Source of the DNA: Gonapodya prolifera JEL478
Taxonomy: Eukaryota > Monoblepharomycota > Monoblepharidomycetes > Monoblepharidales > Gonapodyaceae
Assembly (NCBI GenBank): GCA_001574975.1
Contig: KQ965753.1
Span: forward strand, 394,713-458,712
DNA length: 64,000 nucleotides
Reading direction: 5' to 3'
Shown: one piece after another, positions 34,674 through 47,706 of the stretch
Layout of the letters: every line of letters begins with the position of its first letter
How positions within the stretch are numbered: the stretch's first letter is position 1
Program-made: the position numbers and the translations under genes
Notes under the pieces: generated by a model
What the model was told of the DNA's origin: nothing
What the model saw: only the letters and a program-made list of their open reading frames with translations
Database searches by the model: none

Positions 34674-36445
34674 TCAAATTTTCAAAACCTCATTCAAACG
34701 CCGCTCTTCATCCCACTTGACAAACGCATAAGTGATCCCCTCCAACCCCTCACCATCCAAGCACCAGGTCAGATCTACCTCAACACCAACCCGATGGTCC
34801 ACGACACGGCTTCGCTGCCAGTTGAGTGTGGACTTTCTCGCCCCTGCCGCCACCTCCCTCCATGCTCTTCCGCGCCGAACTTCTCTCATCTTCCGCTTTA
34901 GAGCGGTCCTTGCGCTGGGAGCGTTCGTCGGCGATGTACACGTGATACGGACAGCACTGTCGGTGGTGTTGACAGACTGTCCCCCGGCTCCCGATGCTCG
35001 CATAGTTTCTATTCGGAGCGAAGGCGTGGGAATGGAAATGGAAACCTTGGCAACAAACGTAACAAGGGTTAGTTCAAGTATTTTGTCGAGGTTGACGGCA
35101 GCATATGCTCACTTCCTCCGGTTCCGAAACAACAGCGACAGTTACCGTACTTGTGTGCACTCTGCCGTCAGTTTCAGTCTCTGGGACAGATTGCACACGA
35201 TGCACCCCGGCTTCGCCTTTGAGCCAACGGAAAGCTTCTGTACCCGAAACTGATGCTAGAGCTTCCTGTCGACACACCAAATCGCGTGAAAAGAGCCCTA
35301 CGCTCGGATATTCACGCCATTGGTCATTTATAGTCTATGACTCTCACTTTCAGCCCTTTGTCGCCTGGGGATGTGGAAAGAACCTCGAATCGTCAACCTT
35401 GGAGCACTGCGTATCGCTCATACATGCGCAATATATCCGTCACAAAGAGCGCAGCTTCGTCTCCACCCGTGCCTGCGCGAATACGAGTTATTTGTGACAG
35501 TGATTTGAAATTTGCATTTCGTTGACTCACCGGCTCGAATCTCGAGAATGACTCCACCAGAGTCCGCTTCATCCTTAAGAATAAGGGCTCGCATGATTTC
35601 TTGTTGCTTCTCCAAGGTACGAGTCTCAATGGCACGTGCGTCTTCTTCGGCAAGCTTGCGAAGGGAGGCGTCTGAGTCTGAGAGAAGCTCTGATATGTAA
35701 CGGTAATCGAGGTCCTGGGAAATTCACAGGAAGAGATCGCTTCAGTCCGGTAAGGACGATCAAGTTGGCATATGTGCGTGGAGGTCTTTCCACAACGTTG
35801 CGACGTGCTCCAGAGATGAAAGACGCTTGTTGATGGAGGTAAGTTCCTCCGATAAGAGCGACTCCGACTGTAATCCCATTACAAAAGTTTGGTGTGACAT
35901 ACATAGTACCGTACAGTGACAGTAATGAAATGTCCAATGATTGCATACCTCTGCGTTGGGATTAATCAATAGTCCATCGTACTCGGAAACCATCACGTAA
36001 ACCCTTTTATCCACAGTTTTGGTCCATAATTGCCTTCTGTTGCTGTTTCCCACTGTAGATCCGAATACCACAGACCCGATCGCTCGACCATTTCTTCGAA
36101 AATGGGTATAACCAATCAAGTAGGTCGAGGAGAAAGTAAAAGCCGTGCACACTCCGACGCAAGCCTGTCCGAAATCTGAAATCCCGTTGATCCAAGCGAG
36201 AAGGATGTGGGCGGGGACGCACAGAAAAAAGCACGTTTCTCCTTCCCATGGTGATTCATTACTGCACCGGGTGCAAAGGAGAGTGGTGTTCCATGTCGAA
36301 TGTAGTAGCTCGGCCTCGGATGTCTCAAAGTGGACAGCAATTCAGCGGGCAACGTCCGAAACGATTGCATCGTCCGTTTTGAGAATATTGACCACAGTCC
36401 ACATCTTGAAGAGAACACACATTTCAACTTCACAGTGCTTTCCAA
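34674..36445 (-). pseudogene. Mitochondrial peptide-chain release factor 1 (apparently decayed)
   Basis: Class I release factor (RF1 type, mitochondrial translation termination). Recognisable: [13 protein letters not shown] (N-terminal domain), [36 protein letters not shown], and the GGQ loop SGAGGQSVNTTDSAVRIT. It appears broken. TGA (35395-35393) replaces the Trp between VLQG and RFEVLS. After AVRIT about six residues are missing and the frame shifts (near 34940) before DERSQRKDRSKA. A second shift (near 34824) precedes NWQRSRVVDHRVG. The helical segment between is shorter than usual. A TGA also follows DLHAHMPT (near 35762) with no good donor. Exact 5' end uncertain. Assembly errors remain possible. 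Confidence 0.7.
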
Positions 36446-37850
36446 AGTAGCTGATTGATGCGAGATGGAATTCTATCTATCAAAACCGATAGTGGGGCGG
36501 TGCCCTAGAGCTCACCCGTAGCGAGCTGATATTGTAATTCACGTTCAGACGTGAATTAGTTGAGGATCGCGAAGTATGGAATTCTTCTTACTAAATTACA
36601 TTGAAGACTTTTCAAGGAATTTACATGCGTTCTCTGATAAGTTTTGAGAGAGTAAATGAAAAGGCATTGATGCTCCTTTTGATCCACTGTACGTGAAACT
36701 GGAGATGGGAAACGCATTTCAAGTCTCCATCCTGATACTCAGCATTAAATAATTGAACAGCGGGTGCTTGCACGGTCGGCGTACTTGAAAACGTCCTGCA
36801 GCGAACGAAATCCCAAGTACTGCTTGAATTACTGACTTGCCGTACTATTGCTTGTCTCGTGAAACTTATCCGCGCCATACAAAACAAAGTCCGATGTGAC
36901 AATTCAAGTTTTCATTGTCAACGTGCTTGCATTCGGGGCAAAAGAGATGAGGTTACTTTGATAGTCAACATCCAAACGCGAATGTTGTGGTCGTGGAGCG
37001 ACGCTCAAGAGGTGCCATTTCCGTTTCATTGCGTCATTTGATTCGAAGTTCCATTGCCGAGATGAAAAAGCAGTTCAATTAGAATTCGTCATGGAAGGAG
37101 TTGCCTCACACGGTTCAGACGGGTGTCGCCAGTCGATAGCCAAAGCGACCCTTTTTGCGAGCTGAAGAGTCGACGGCAATGGGGAATCGATGCGCTTGGA
37201 GTGACATCCCAGACTCTTTTTCCGAGCAGGGGCATTGATCCGAGTTCGAGAGCCAAAAGGGCAAATCACGCCAAAGGGTTCCATACGCTCCAATTGCAGC
37301 ATTACCGGTCGTCAGTTGATGCCGAGAAATGCAGTGGTTGAAGAGCTTTTTGTTGATTTTCGGGTTGGACATTTCACCAATGTTCGCTTACACTTCCCAT
37401 CCCAAACGAGAGCGGGCAGCCTTGATTGTTCGGGCGGCACCTCATATGATCCTATTGGTGCGATTGATGTGAAAAAGTTGGAGTTCGAACGTGAATTGAA
37501 GAAGTTTTGTTTTTGAACGGACGGATTTCGGGTCCACCCTCGAACTGTGCCACAAACTCTCCTGTCCACAAGGTTTGAGTTCGCCCTCGCTCGCTACCGC
37601 TCGCTACGGGCTTCGCAATCATGCAACATTGCAATGGTTGGTTCTACAACTAACACGTCTTGTCTAAGAAGCATTTGGGACCTTTGTAACCTTTTGGGAG
37701 GCAAATGCCAGTTCCGCTCAGGTCACAGGCTCGATTCGGCCCGTTGAGTCCTCCTGGGGTCGTGCTTTGACTGTTGATAGCCGGAAAGCCAGAGCATCTC
37801 GAGTCCCAAGTTGATGAGCATCAGAAAATCATGGTTTCAAGCATTGACAC
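36446..37850. other. About 1.4 kb without a supported gene
   Basis: Short open stretches only, such as SYDPIGAIDVKKLEFERE ending at 37516 on the plus strand. None is linked by convincing splice sites or matches a family I know. Confidence 0.45.
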
Positions 37851-39913
37851 TCACAGAGATCCCTTCAAATTCGGGTTATTCTGCGCCTCGAAGTTAGCCA
37901 GATGAGGGACCTTGGAGACGTCAGGTATTGTGCCGTTGAGATTGTTGTTTCCAACGCGAAGATACTGCAACTTTGGCAATGTCATCAGCGACGGTGGAAT
38001 CGGACCAGAAATTCCTGGGCTGTCGCGAATTGAAATGACGTAGAGATTCTTTAAGTCACCAAGGCAAGCTGGGATTGGTCCAGTTACGTTCGACATGAAC
38101 GGCATCGACAGGATTTCAAGCTTCTTCAAATTGCAAATTTCGTTGGTGATTTCGCCGGTGAGGGGATTGTCGCCGATGGCAAGAACTTCCAGTTGGGGAA
38201 AGTAGGTGCTGATCTTCTTCAGCATGGTTGACAATGGGCCTTGCAAATTCAAAGAGAGAATTTCAAGTTTCCGAATCACGCCGTTGGCACAATCCGCAAA
38301 GCTTAAAATATGACGCGCGACCAAACTGTCAACAACAACGAGGCGTTTGAACGTTGCGATCCATGACGTACCCAGAGTTGCAACAATCATCGCCAAGAAA
38401 AAAGCCCGGCAGAAGAGACTGCAGCTTTGCGCAATCACTGATTTCAGGCTTCAAAGCTGGACCACACAGCTGCTTGTTTGGGTCCCAATGTTGCTGCATC
38501 AAGAACTTTCGACCATTCCACTGAGCGTTGTACCAAAATCCCGTGGGGTCCTCCTCAGTGGAACCACCGTAAGTGACTTTGTGACAAGCAAGGATGGTGA
38601 GAAAAAATCTGACGCTCCGACAGCTGTGCCTTTCTAACTCACGAATACATTGATCAGCTGTTGGAAGGTCCGCGGAATCGCTCAGTCAGTGAGGTGTCAA
38701 TTACGAGTACAAGTACCCACCGTTCTCGTTTCCATCAGTTGTGTTCCAGCCTCTCGCAAGACCCTTTTGAGGATAGATAGACACAGAGAGTCCCGTGTCA
38801 GCAGCTAACAAGGGATTCGGCACACAATGAAACCACACTGTCTCACCGGGTTTGTCGCACTCTCTGCAATTTCGTGCGCGATAACACTAAGCATGGAGTC
38901 TACTCCTGGATTGCCATTTGGTGATGTGAGGTGGTTGTGCCATCCACATGCGACCATCCCGCGGATGGCACCACACGCTTTTAGGTTTCCGACCCAGCCA
39001 TAGGCATAGTCTGCATAAGCAACGAGTGAGCCACGCCGGGTCCTCAGATTTTCGAGCCTACAGCTAAACGAACCTGGGAATTTGGGGTCGATCCCTGTAA
39101 CTGTTCGATTGTTTTCTTGGGCGTCTTGGAAATCTGACTGTATCGAGGTGTGCCCTTTGGACCAAAATGGGAACGAAGTCGCCCTCCACCGCATAAATCC
39201 TCGCTTGTCGCACTTACGTCCGCAATAGCCACCAGAACCGCAGTAGTCTCCCTCTGAAACGTGTTCGTCCAAGAGAACCATGTAAACTCCTCCTTCCAAA
39301 TTGGCTGGAAGCCTCCCCTGAGATATGTGGTTGTAAACTAAAGAGATTGGCAATTTTTTAGTCACATCTCTTCGAGAAAAAGGAGTTTGAAGGTTTCCAC
39401 TCACCTATTTTGGCGATGTCGTACTTTAACTGACCGTCAATGGACTTTCCTAATGAGTAATTGTCTGACACCGAAGGTCCCAGCGTAACGCTGGAGGAGA
39501 TGAATTTCCGGTTGGCTGGGTTTGTATCGTTGGACGTGTAATACCTTACGAGTGGCGGCATCAGGTCACATTTTCGATCAGTGGCAGAGCCGCTCACATT
39601 GTGTTTATTTTCCAGAATTCACTCGAGTGAAGCCCTCTGACAAAGTCATTGACGATGGCTTTGTCTGCATCGGGCCATTGTCCGTACCATACTATGCAAG
39701 CACCGGTATTGTGATCAGTCGGGGAACTTTGAACTTCTTGATCACGGTTTTCGACTCACTGATATAGACAGTTAACGGTGCAGTTAATGACCTCCGACCA
39801 GGTGTAAATGTGATGTTGTTCCTCGTAGGGTTGAGTGCTTCTGCGTCTCCCCGCCCTGCAAGGACGAACAAGCACAACGCAGCTACGAAGCCAAGAAAGG
39901 CCATGCGAGCCAT
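37851..39913 (-). CDS. Secreted EXORDIUM-like (phosphate-induced protein 1) domain fused to leucine-rich repeats
   Basis: Nine exons: 39913-39760, 39691-39598, 39544-39405, 39337-39218, 39010-38861, 38804-38721, 38657-38643, 38576-38372, 38301-37851; 1413 nt, 470 aa. Signal peptide MARMAFLGFVAALCLFVLAG. The EXO/Phi-1 domain (about residues 45-300) shows VYIIWYGQWPDADKAIVNDF, YSLGKSI, YMVLLDEHVSEGDYCGSGGY, GWVGN, NPGVDSMLSVIAHEIAE and FWYNAQWNGRKFLMQQHWDP. The exon encoding that C-terminal motif continues without a break into a Cys-containing cap (SDCAKLQ ... DDCCNSGFADCANG) and four or five plant-type LRRs (LEVLAIGDNPLTGEI; LQYLRVGNNNLNGTIP). A cell-wall or surface role is likely; partners unknown. 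Confidence 0.88.
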
Positions 39914-40411
39914 TTCAATGGAGTTGTGGAAGACGCTGCGAAGCTTGACGGGATATAAGAAGACCTCCTTCCAGCTCAGCGAAAGGTAACCTGCGAAACG
40001 TTTCTGACCAATCTTCAGGGTTCTCTCCAGCCCTTCCAGGGCGACTGCAGCGCTAAAACAACTTTACCTCTGCCACGTGCCAGCCCCTCGCCAAGGGTAA
40101 ACTGTTTGAGCGTTTTTGCGTTTTCGCGACAAGGTAGCGCTCGTTCAGATTCCGTCGGTTCGGGCTCCCGCTGTCGCCCCCATCACGGGCAGGTCAAATC
40201 GTGGGGTGCGAAGGTTGACGAGCACGATCGCTCTCCTTCCCCAGCGAAGAGAGGATTGCGCGTGAAATAACTTGTCAGTGAATTGTGCTAATGTTACTCG
40301 CCGGCAGAATCCTCCGGATAAAAGTCTCAACGTCTCCGCTGGAATTCTTTCTTGAAGTTCCGTAAGCACATCGGAGTACATCAATTCAATTACAATTTCA
40401 TGAAAGATGAT
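39914..40411. other. Intergenic, about 500 nt
   Basis: Lies between the enolase 3' end and the EXO-LRR start, with both genes on the minus strand. It must hold the EXO-LRR promoter. No gene supported. Confidence 0.5.
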
Positions 40412-42457
<2,046 letters not shown>

Positions 42458-43122
42458 CGTGTGGTTTCTGGGGTGATGAATGTGGTGATGGAGAGATGTC
42501 GGCAAGTTTACCTCCAGAGTGACAACCATGCCGGGCCACAATGACGACTCCGCCTTATCTCTTCATCACCGAAAAATACGCGATAATACCCATTTAATTG
42601 TAGTGTCCGAAATCTCGCAGCATGGTGCATCGATGAACAGCAATTGAAGCATGGTAGAGAGAGCAGTGGATATGAGTATGACAACATCCTTTCAGACGAG
42701 AAAAGAACGCTTTACAAACATCTCTGAATCAACTAATGGTGATGTTTCACTTTGTTGCTATAACTGCGGCGGCAATCAATTCCGACAGTCCCGCCCCTGT
42801 ATCGATCTAACATGGCGAAAGCGGGAAGTTACTTCACAACACATATGAAAGTCACCGCGTACATCTACGAACATGACGTCGCGAAGGTATAAGCAGACTA
42901 AAGGCATAAGTTATTGCTTTTTCGGTGAGTGATTCTAGCGTTTTCCTCGTTGACGAAGTATGTCAAACCATGTTTCCAGGGCTTCCACAAACAGTCTTGA
43001 TGTCACTATATATCTCTTTGTTTTGCGAAGTGTATTTTAGTGGGGGACCAAGTGTGAACAAACAGTTGTTGTGCCGATGAATTTGGTCAGCCGAACACCA
43101 ACCCGGCACCAATAGTCCCGCA
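42458..43122. promoter_or_regulatory. Divergent intergenic region, enolase and Ser-rich protein
   Basis: 665 nt between two genes transcribed away from each other, so it should contain both promoters. I see no unambiguous core element or coding exon. Confidence 0.4.
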
Positions 43123-44745
43123 ATGGATGGAGTTGTTTTTGGCGACGTTGGAATGGAAGAACTCTACGGAGACTTGGATATTGACTTTCTTTCCCGGGCG
43201 TTTCCCCTGGATGGCGGCCAAGAACGGGAGCGATGGCTTGATCACCTTCCACAATCATCCCGCACGTCGCTGTACTCACGACGGAGAATACCACGCCGCT
43301 CGCAACCCCCCGAGTCGGTGATGAGTGCCGGTGCCCAGGGACAGGAGCTGTCGATATGGGACTCTGACTCTTCAGAAAGCAGCGAATCCGAGTCCGAGTC
43401 CAGTGCCTTCATTTCTTTCCCGTCCGAACTGCGAGACGACGCCGAGAATGGACGCTTGGGGCGGTATTGGAGGGACTCGGGGATAGAGAGCGGCGACCAG
43501 CTCCCCATTGAGCCGGAAAACGATGTTGAGGTTGACGCACGATGGAGACCTCGTCGGAGGAGTCGCCGGCGATTTGAGGCGACAGAACCCACGTACGGAC
43601 TTCTTTTGAGTGGAGTGCCTGTGACTCTCGGGGTTTTGACCCCTGCAGAAGTGAGGAGGATGGCGGCGCTGCAGGACGGGGACCCAACGTGGGGGGATGA
43701 CTTTCGCGAAGGCGCACGGCAAGGTGATATTGGGAGCAATCCGTCAACACTGGCGCCGCACGCACGGGAACCTGACAGTAACCCATATTCCCAAACTCAA
43801 GAGACGGATGACGACGATAAAGAGGACGCAACCGTCGAATCTCCTTCGGCGACGCTTGTGGCGAGCTCTTCGGACCTTCCCGTCCGCGAACCCATATTGG
43901 TTGAGCAAGATGCTACCCGACTTCCCCTGGTCCTCTCCCGCCCGTCCGTACCCTCTACAAACGATGCCCTCAATATCGTTTCGGCGGATTCTTCTCCCCC
44001 AGGACTCTCGCCGGCAACCACAGCGACCAGCTCACCGGTACACCGCAGTAACGGGGATGATTCTGCTCCTTCTACTTGGAGAGACATCTCTGGTCCCACC
44101 CGTTCAACGCGACTGACCACCTTATGGCCGGGGCGGTACTCCCGTGGCTCCCTCCCTGCGTCCCGCCGAACTTTTCATCCCTACCTCTCGATCTTACCCT
44201 ATCTCCCTCGAGACGATGGAGGACCCACCAGGTCCACAACCACTCCTGCTGACACCTTCGCATCACCAGCCGTTCTGCGCCGCCTATTTGTCCAAGGCGG
44301 TGTGCAACTCTACCATCGACTCCGTCCGCTGCTGGACCCCAATGGACACGGGCTTGTAGATCGATTTGACGATCCTGCAGAACTGAGCCGCCTCCGATCA
44401 AGCCTCCCTCCCATCGGTGTCGCTCGACGCCTCTCTGCACTGACAGAGCGTCTGCGCTCGCAGTTGTTTTCCGGTGATGGCGTCAGCCGTCAAAGCTCTT
44501 CATCGCCAGTACATCAGATTGGACTATCCTCTGTGGGGGACGAAGGTGTCCTCTGCCGACACTCGGACGCTCTGTTAGCCGCACACGATTTCGACCCGAT
44601 TGTTGCCTGCTTCGAGACACCCGGATACCTTATGGACGCCAATGGAGTGTTTTTGGTGGATTTTGGCTCCAAGGAAGGCGAAGTACAGGATGTGATATAT
44701 GGCTTAGGCGAGGAGAAAGCACCTCTGGTCAACGTGGGGCGGTGA
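43123..44745 (+). CDS. Uncharacterised Ser/acid-rich protein
   Basis: One 540-aa exon from MDGVVFGDVGMEELYGDLDI. Most of it is low complexity: a Ser/Glu block (DSDSSESSESESESS), an Arg patch (RWRPRRRSRRRFE), and long Ser/Thr/Pro stretches. Two more ordered parts are YGLLLSGVPVTLGVLTPAEV and the C-terminal 180 residues (LRRLFVQGGVQLYHRLRPLL; FDPIVACFETPGYLMDANGV). No family recognised. An internal Met at about 43321 is an alternative start; a 30-nt element shared with the ACT-domain gene lies between the two (43251-43280). Confidence 0.6.
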   Translation: MDGVVFGDVGMEELYGDLDIDFLSRAFPLDGGQERERWLDHLPQSSRTSLYSRRRIPRRSQPPESVMSAGAQGQELSIWDSDSSESSESESESSAFISFPSELRDDAENGRLGRYWRDSGIESGDQLPIEPENDVEVDARWRPRRRSRRRFEATEPTYGLLLSGVPVTLGVLTPAEVRRMAALQDGDPTWGDDFREGARQGDIGSNPSTLAPHAREPDSNPYSQTQETDDDDKEDATVESPSATLVASSSDLPVREPILVEQDATRLPLVLSRPSVPSTNDALNIVSADSSPPGLSPATTATSSPVHRSNGDDSAPSTWRDISGPTRSTRLTTLWPGRYSRGSLPASRRTFHPYLSILPYLPRDDGGPTRSTTTPADTFASPAVLRRLFVQGGVQLYHRLRPLLDPNGHGLVDRFDDPAELSRLRSSLPPIGVARRLSALTERLRSQLFSGDGVSRQSSSSPVHQIGLSSVGDEGVLCRHSDALLAAHDFDPIVACFETPGYLMDANGVFLVDFGSKEGEVQDVIYGLGEEKAPLVNVGR

Positions 44746-45209
44746 TGAGAAACCACGGAAGCTTTTTCGTCGGGATGGCCGCGCAGGGGGGAGCGGGGCG
44801 GTTTTGTGAAACATTCGCAGCTTTATGGGACTGATTCGCGATTCATCAATATCCCGGTATATTGATAGTCCTCATCATTGAATAATTCTACGGCATTTGT
44901 GTACCTTATGCTGATAAAATGTGCATCTTTCTCGAGACGATGACCATAAACCAATGGAAGAGAATTTCTGTGCGCCCCGTACAAGATCGTCATGAGAAGT
45001 CGAATCAAATTGAAAATTGAAATCGTTACAACCGTGAAATCTAAATTCAAAGCAAGGTCAAACGGCAAGCGGAAATTGTAATGATTGATCGTAACTGGTC
45101 GTCATTGGCGCTTCGCATCTTGTGTGAGGTGAACGATGTCCTGATCCTGGGAAGGCTCCGTCGTGGCCCTCTGCTTTGCGAAAAGACTCCCTAATGAGTC
45201 CACAACCCT
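44746..45209. other. Intergenic, about 460 nt
   Basis: AT-richer than neighbouring genes. No coding support. Confidence 0.45.
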
Positions 45210-45596
45210 GTGCCCGTTCTTTCCCACACCAGACGAGCCCCATATGCAACAGCACCAGAAAACTTCCTCACTCTCGGCATCCCCGGGGTTCCCGTCGCAC
45301 CGCGCCTTTCCACCAGGAACGAGGTCGAAACCTTCACCAATCCAGCCACACCACCCGCTCTCGTTCCCTCCGGAGGTAGTCACATTGACACCTTGGATCC
45401 ATCCAGCCGCTCGCGCAGCTATCTTTACGACGGTTTCCCTGGAGACAAGATCACTTCCTTCCTGTCCCGCCCGCTGTCGAACTCCGTCTTGTCGAGGTGG
45501 CAGTTCCCAATCCAAATTGGGTCACGGTCAATGAACCAGATTTCTAAGCCGTCGACAGTTGGTGGTAAGGAAGTGGAATGGATGATGAGCCTGTGA
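45210..45596 (+). CDS. Possible small protein, unrecognised
   Basis: 128-aa open frame with plausible composition (LGIPGVPVAPRLSTRNEVET; YLYDGFPGDKITSFLSRPLS). The opposite strand is also open here, so the strand is uncertain. It may be one exon of a larger gene. Confidence 0.3.
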   Translation: MPVLSHTRRAPYATAPENFLTLGIPGVPVAPRLSTRNEVETFTNPATPPALVPSGGSHIDTLDPSSRSRSYLYDGFPGDKITSFLSRPLSNSVLSRWQFPIQIGSRSMNQISKPSTVGGKEVEWMMSL

Positions 45597-45837
45597 AGAA
45601 TGGCGCCAGGCGCGCAGATGACTGGATTCCCCCAGAGAACGCGAAAGGAAACCAGGTGAGGGAGCATTCCCAGCCTAATTTGATTATAGCAGTGTGAGTG
45701 ATGGAGCCATATGGCAGTCGGGTTTTGGAAGCTTAATCAGCTCTTCCAGAAGCGTAGTATGGTACAGGCGATGATTCCAATGCGGGATTCGGGTCTGGAT
45801 CATACGTGAAGAATGAAGATGTGAACCCTGATGAAGA

Positions 45838-46338
45838 CTAAGACGAGACCGTGGAAGGAGGGACCCTTGTCGAGGGGGTGAGGACTGTGCTTGTCGGGGA
45901 AGACGGGAGTGATGACGGAGTGCCACCATGACCGTTGGACGTGATTTGGCGAGATGGAAAACCCGAGTCTATCGAAAGTGATGTGGGCGGAGTTCCACTT
46001 CCAGACGGCTTCATGGTCTTCTTCGATACTAGAGTCTTGTTTTCAGTTCCATCCAAGAGTTCCGTCGCTTTCCTCACTCGCTCGAGAACGGCAGCTTTGC
46101 GGGCAAGCGTGGCTTCCACCTCTCATCGATCCTTTTCTTGTCTTTCCTGCTCCTCCCTCTCCCGTCGCTCCTGTGCAGCTCGTGCGATCGCTGCGCGAAA
46201 ACCGTTTGATCCAACGCGAGGGACCGGTCCCGAAGAGCCAGAAGCACTTCCAAGCATCTCTCCGCCTGATTTGCGTCGACTCTCACGATTAGGTGGATTG
46301 GCGGACCTTTTGGCCTTTGATTTCTTTGCCGTCCCCAT
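45838..46338 (-). pseudogene. Coiled-coil protein gene with an in-frame TGA
   Basis: MGTAKKSKAKRSAN opens a basic N-terminus, then a heptad-like charged helix (AIARAAQERREREEQERQ). The frame meets TGA at 46125-46123 and continues at once in the same helix (EVEATLARKAAVLERVRKAT), followed by a Ser/Thr/Pro tail to 45838. I find no intron that would remove the TGA. Either a nonsense mutation truncates the protein to about 71 aa, the base is wrong, or the stop is read through. The start lies 3 nt past the stop of the upstream transporter gene. Confidence 0.5.
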
Positions 46339-46340
46339 AT

Positions 46341-47218
46341 TTATTCTTTTTCTCTTTTTTTTTTCCACCAACCCAGCAAAGTTTTGCACAGCGCACATGA
46401 GTTCCTGAAATTGAAAAGATTCACAATGTTTGTTTTCAAGGCCCCGATGGAGAAGATGAACGTTATGAAAGCGTACTGGGCATAAATTGCGGTCAAAGTG
46501 TTTTTGATCATGGCACCGCCTCCGGAGACGTGAAGAGGCAAACAGAAAATGTTGACGTGTAGAAACTCAAACGGAGCTTACTTCACCACGTATTGTGAGA
46601 CTCACTGATTTGAACAGCACCCGACAACGTGAGAAGCTGGAAAACCCCAATGTCGATAACGTAGGAGCCGTAGATTATAAAGGCGGAGGAGGCCATGAGA
46701 TTATTCTAGCCGCAATTGATAACAGTAGATGACTGCAGACCACATCAGTGAACATATTCTTCGCCAATAACCAAAACTGATTGATTTCACGTACCTTTCC
46801 GCTGAGTTCACGTCCAGCGACAAAAAGTCGAAAAAGTCCCATTGCAACATAGAACGTGAAAACTAAAGCTGCACCGGAAGGTTCTGCCGGTGGTTTTGGC
46901 TTCCGAGTTCAGCATCAGCACGCCGATGAAATCGCTACAACTACAAGCAAATCAAAAGTGGCCTACCAATGAAGCCTGTGATCGGTAGTCCAGCCGAGAG
47001 CACTTGTGTTCCAAAACCAAAGAGGGCAAACGCGATTGGGCTCTGTCCATCAAACGTGAATTAAGGATTAACATTTGGATTAGCGTCAATGGTGGGGTCG
47101 ACGAACGTCCCCCAACTCAGCTTAGGAACATCTCGGCATCACTCACTGCCGTCGTCGCATGTGTATCTACTTTGAGCGGACCGTCCGCACTCCAGGGCGA
47201 TGTCTTGTCCGAAGCCAT
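46341..47218 (-). CDS. GPR1/FUN34/YaaH (acetate transporter) family protein, short C-terminus
   Basis: Exons about 47218-47145, 47043-46973, 46885-46795, 46710-46608 and 46530-46341 join in phase. Membrane segments match the family: SPIAFALFGFGTQVLSAGLP (helix 1; family NPxPLGLxGFG); ALVFTFYVAMGLFRLFVAGR; NNLMASSAFIIYGSYVIDIG; and YAFITFIFSIGALKTNIV (family ...LRTN). Family members carry six helices and end after two more; here the frame ends in a short basic tail (WWKKKREKE) soon after ALKTN. The protein is therefore truncated or a final exon was missed. Expected role: acetate/ammonium-related transport in the plasma membrane. Confidence 0.65.
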
Positions 47219-47706
47219 GCTCGCTTGTTTGACCCGAATGGCAAGACAGCAAAGTTAAATGGGATACAGTTTGGGGGGGCCGCCGTTGCAACGCAGGCCT
47301 GAAGAGGGTGAAATGAGGGCAGATCTCTTCCTCAACGTCATTGCTCGGCACAATGTTTATCCAGAGTTGTGGGTACTGTTTGCGGGGACATACTGCAGAT
47401 AAGGCGACATCCTCGCCCTCTGGTACAGAAGAGATGAGAATGAAGTGGCGAGTCGCTTTCTCTTCTTGCTGAAAGCAGAATCGCCGTCACTAAGCTTTGA
47501 TGCATCCTCATCGCTCGGCTTTTCGCGGACCGATCATCTGCCGAGACGAACTCAGCTGCGCACCGCTGCGTATGGGCATCGAGATATTGGACTAGATCAC
47601 AAATACTTGAGAAATACATGGCATACAGCCAACGTACATCGAACTAAAGCGTTGAAACTATGTCATAGGTCTCCAAAACATTTCACGTAAGTTTGGTACT
47701 CCCAGA
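47219..47706. other. Intergenic, about 490 nt
   Basis: Upstream of the transporter gene and downstream of the oxidoreductase (both minus strand). No coding support. Confidence 0.5.
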
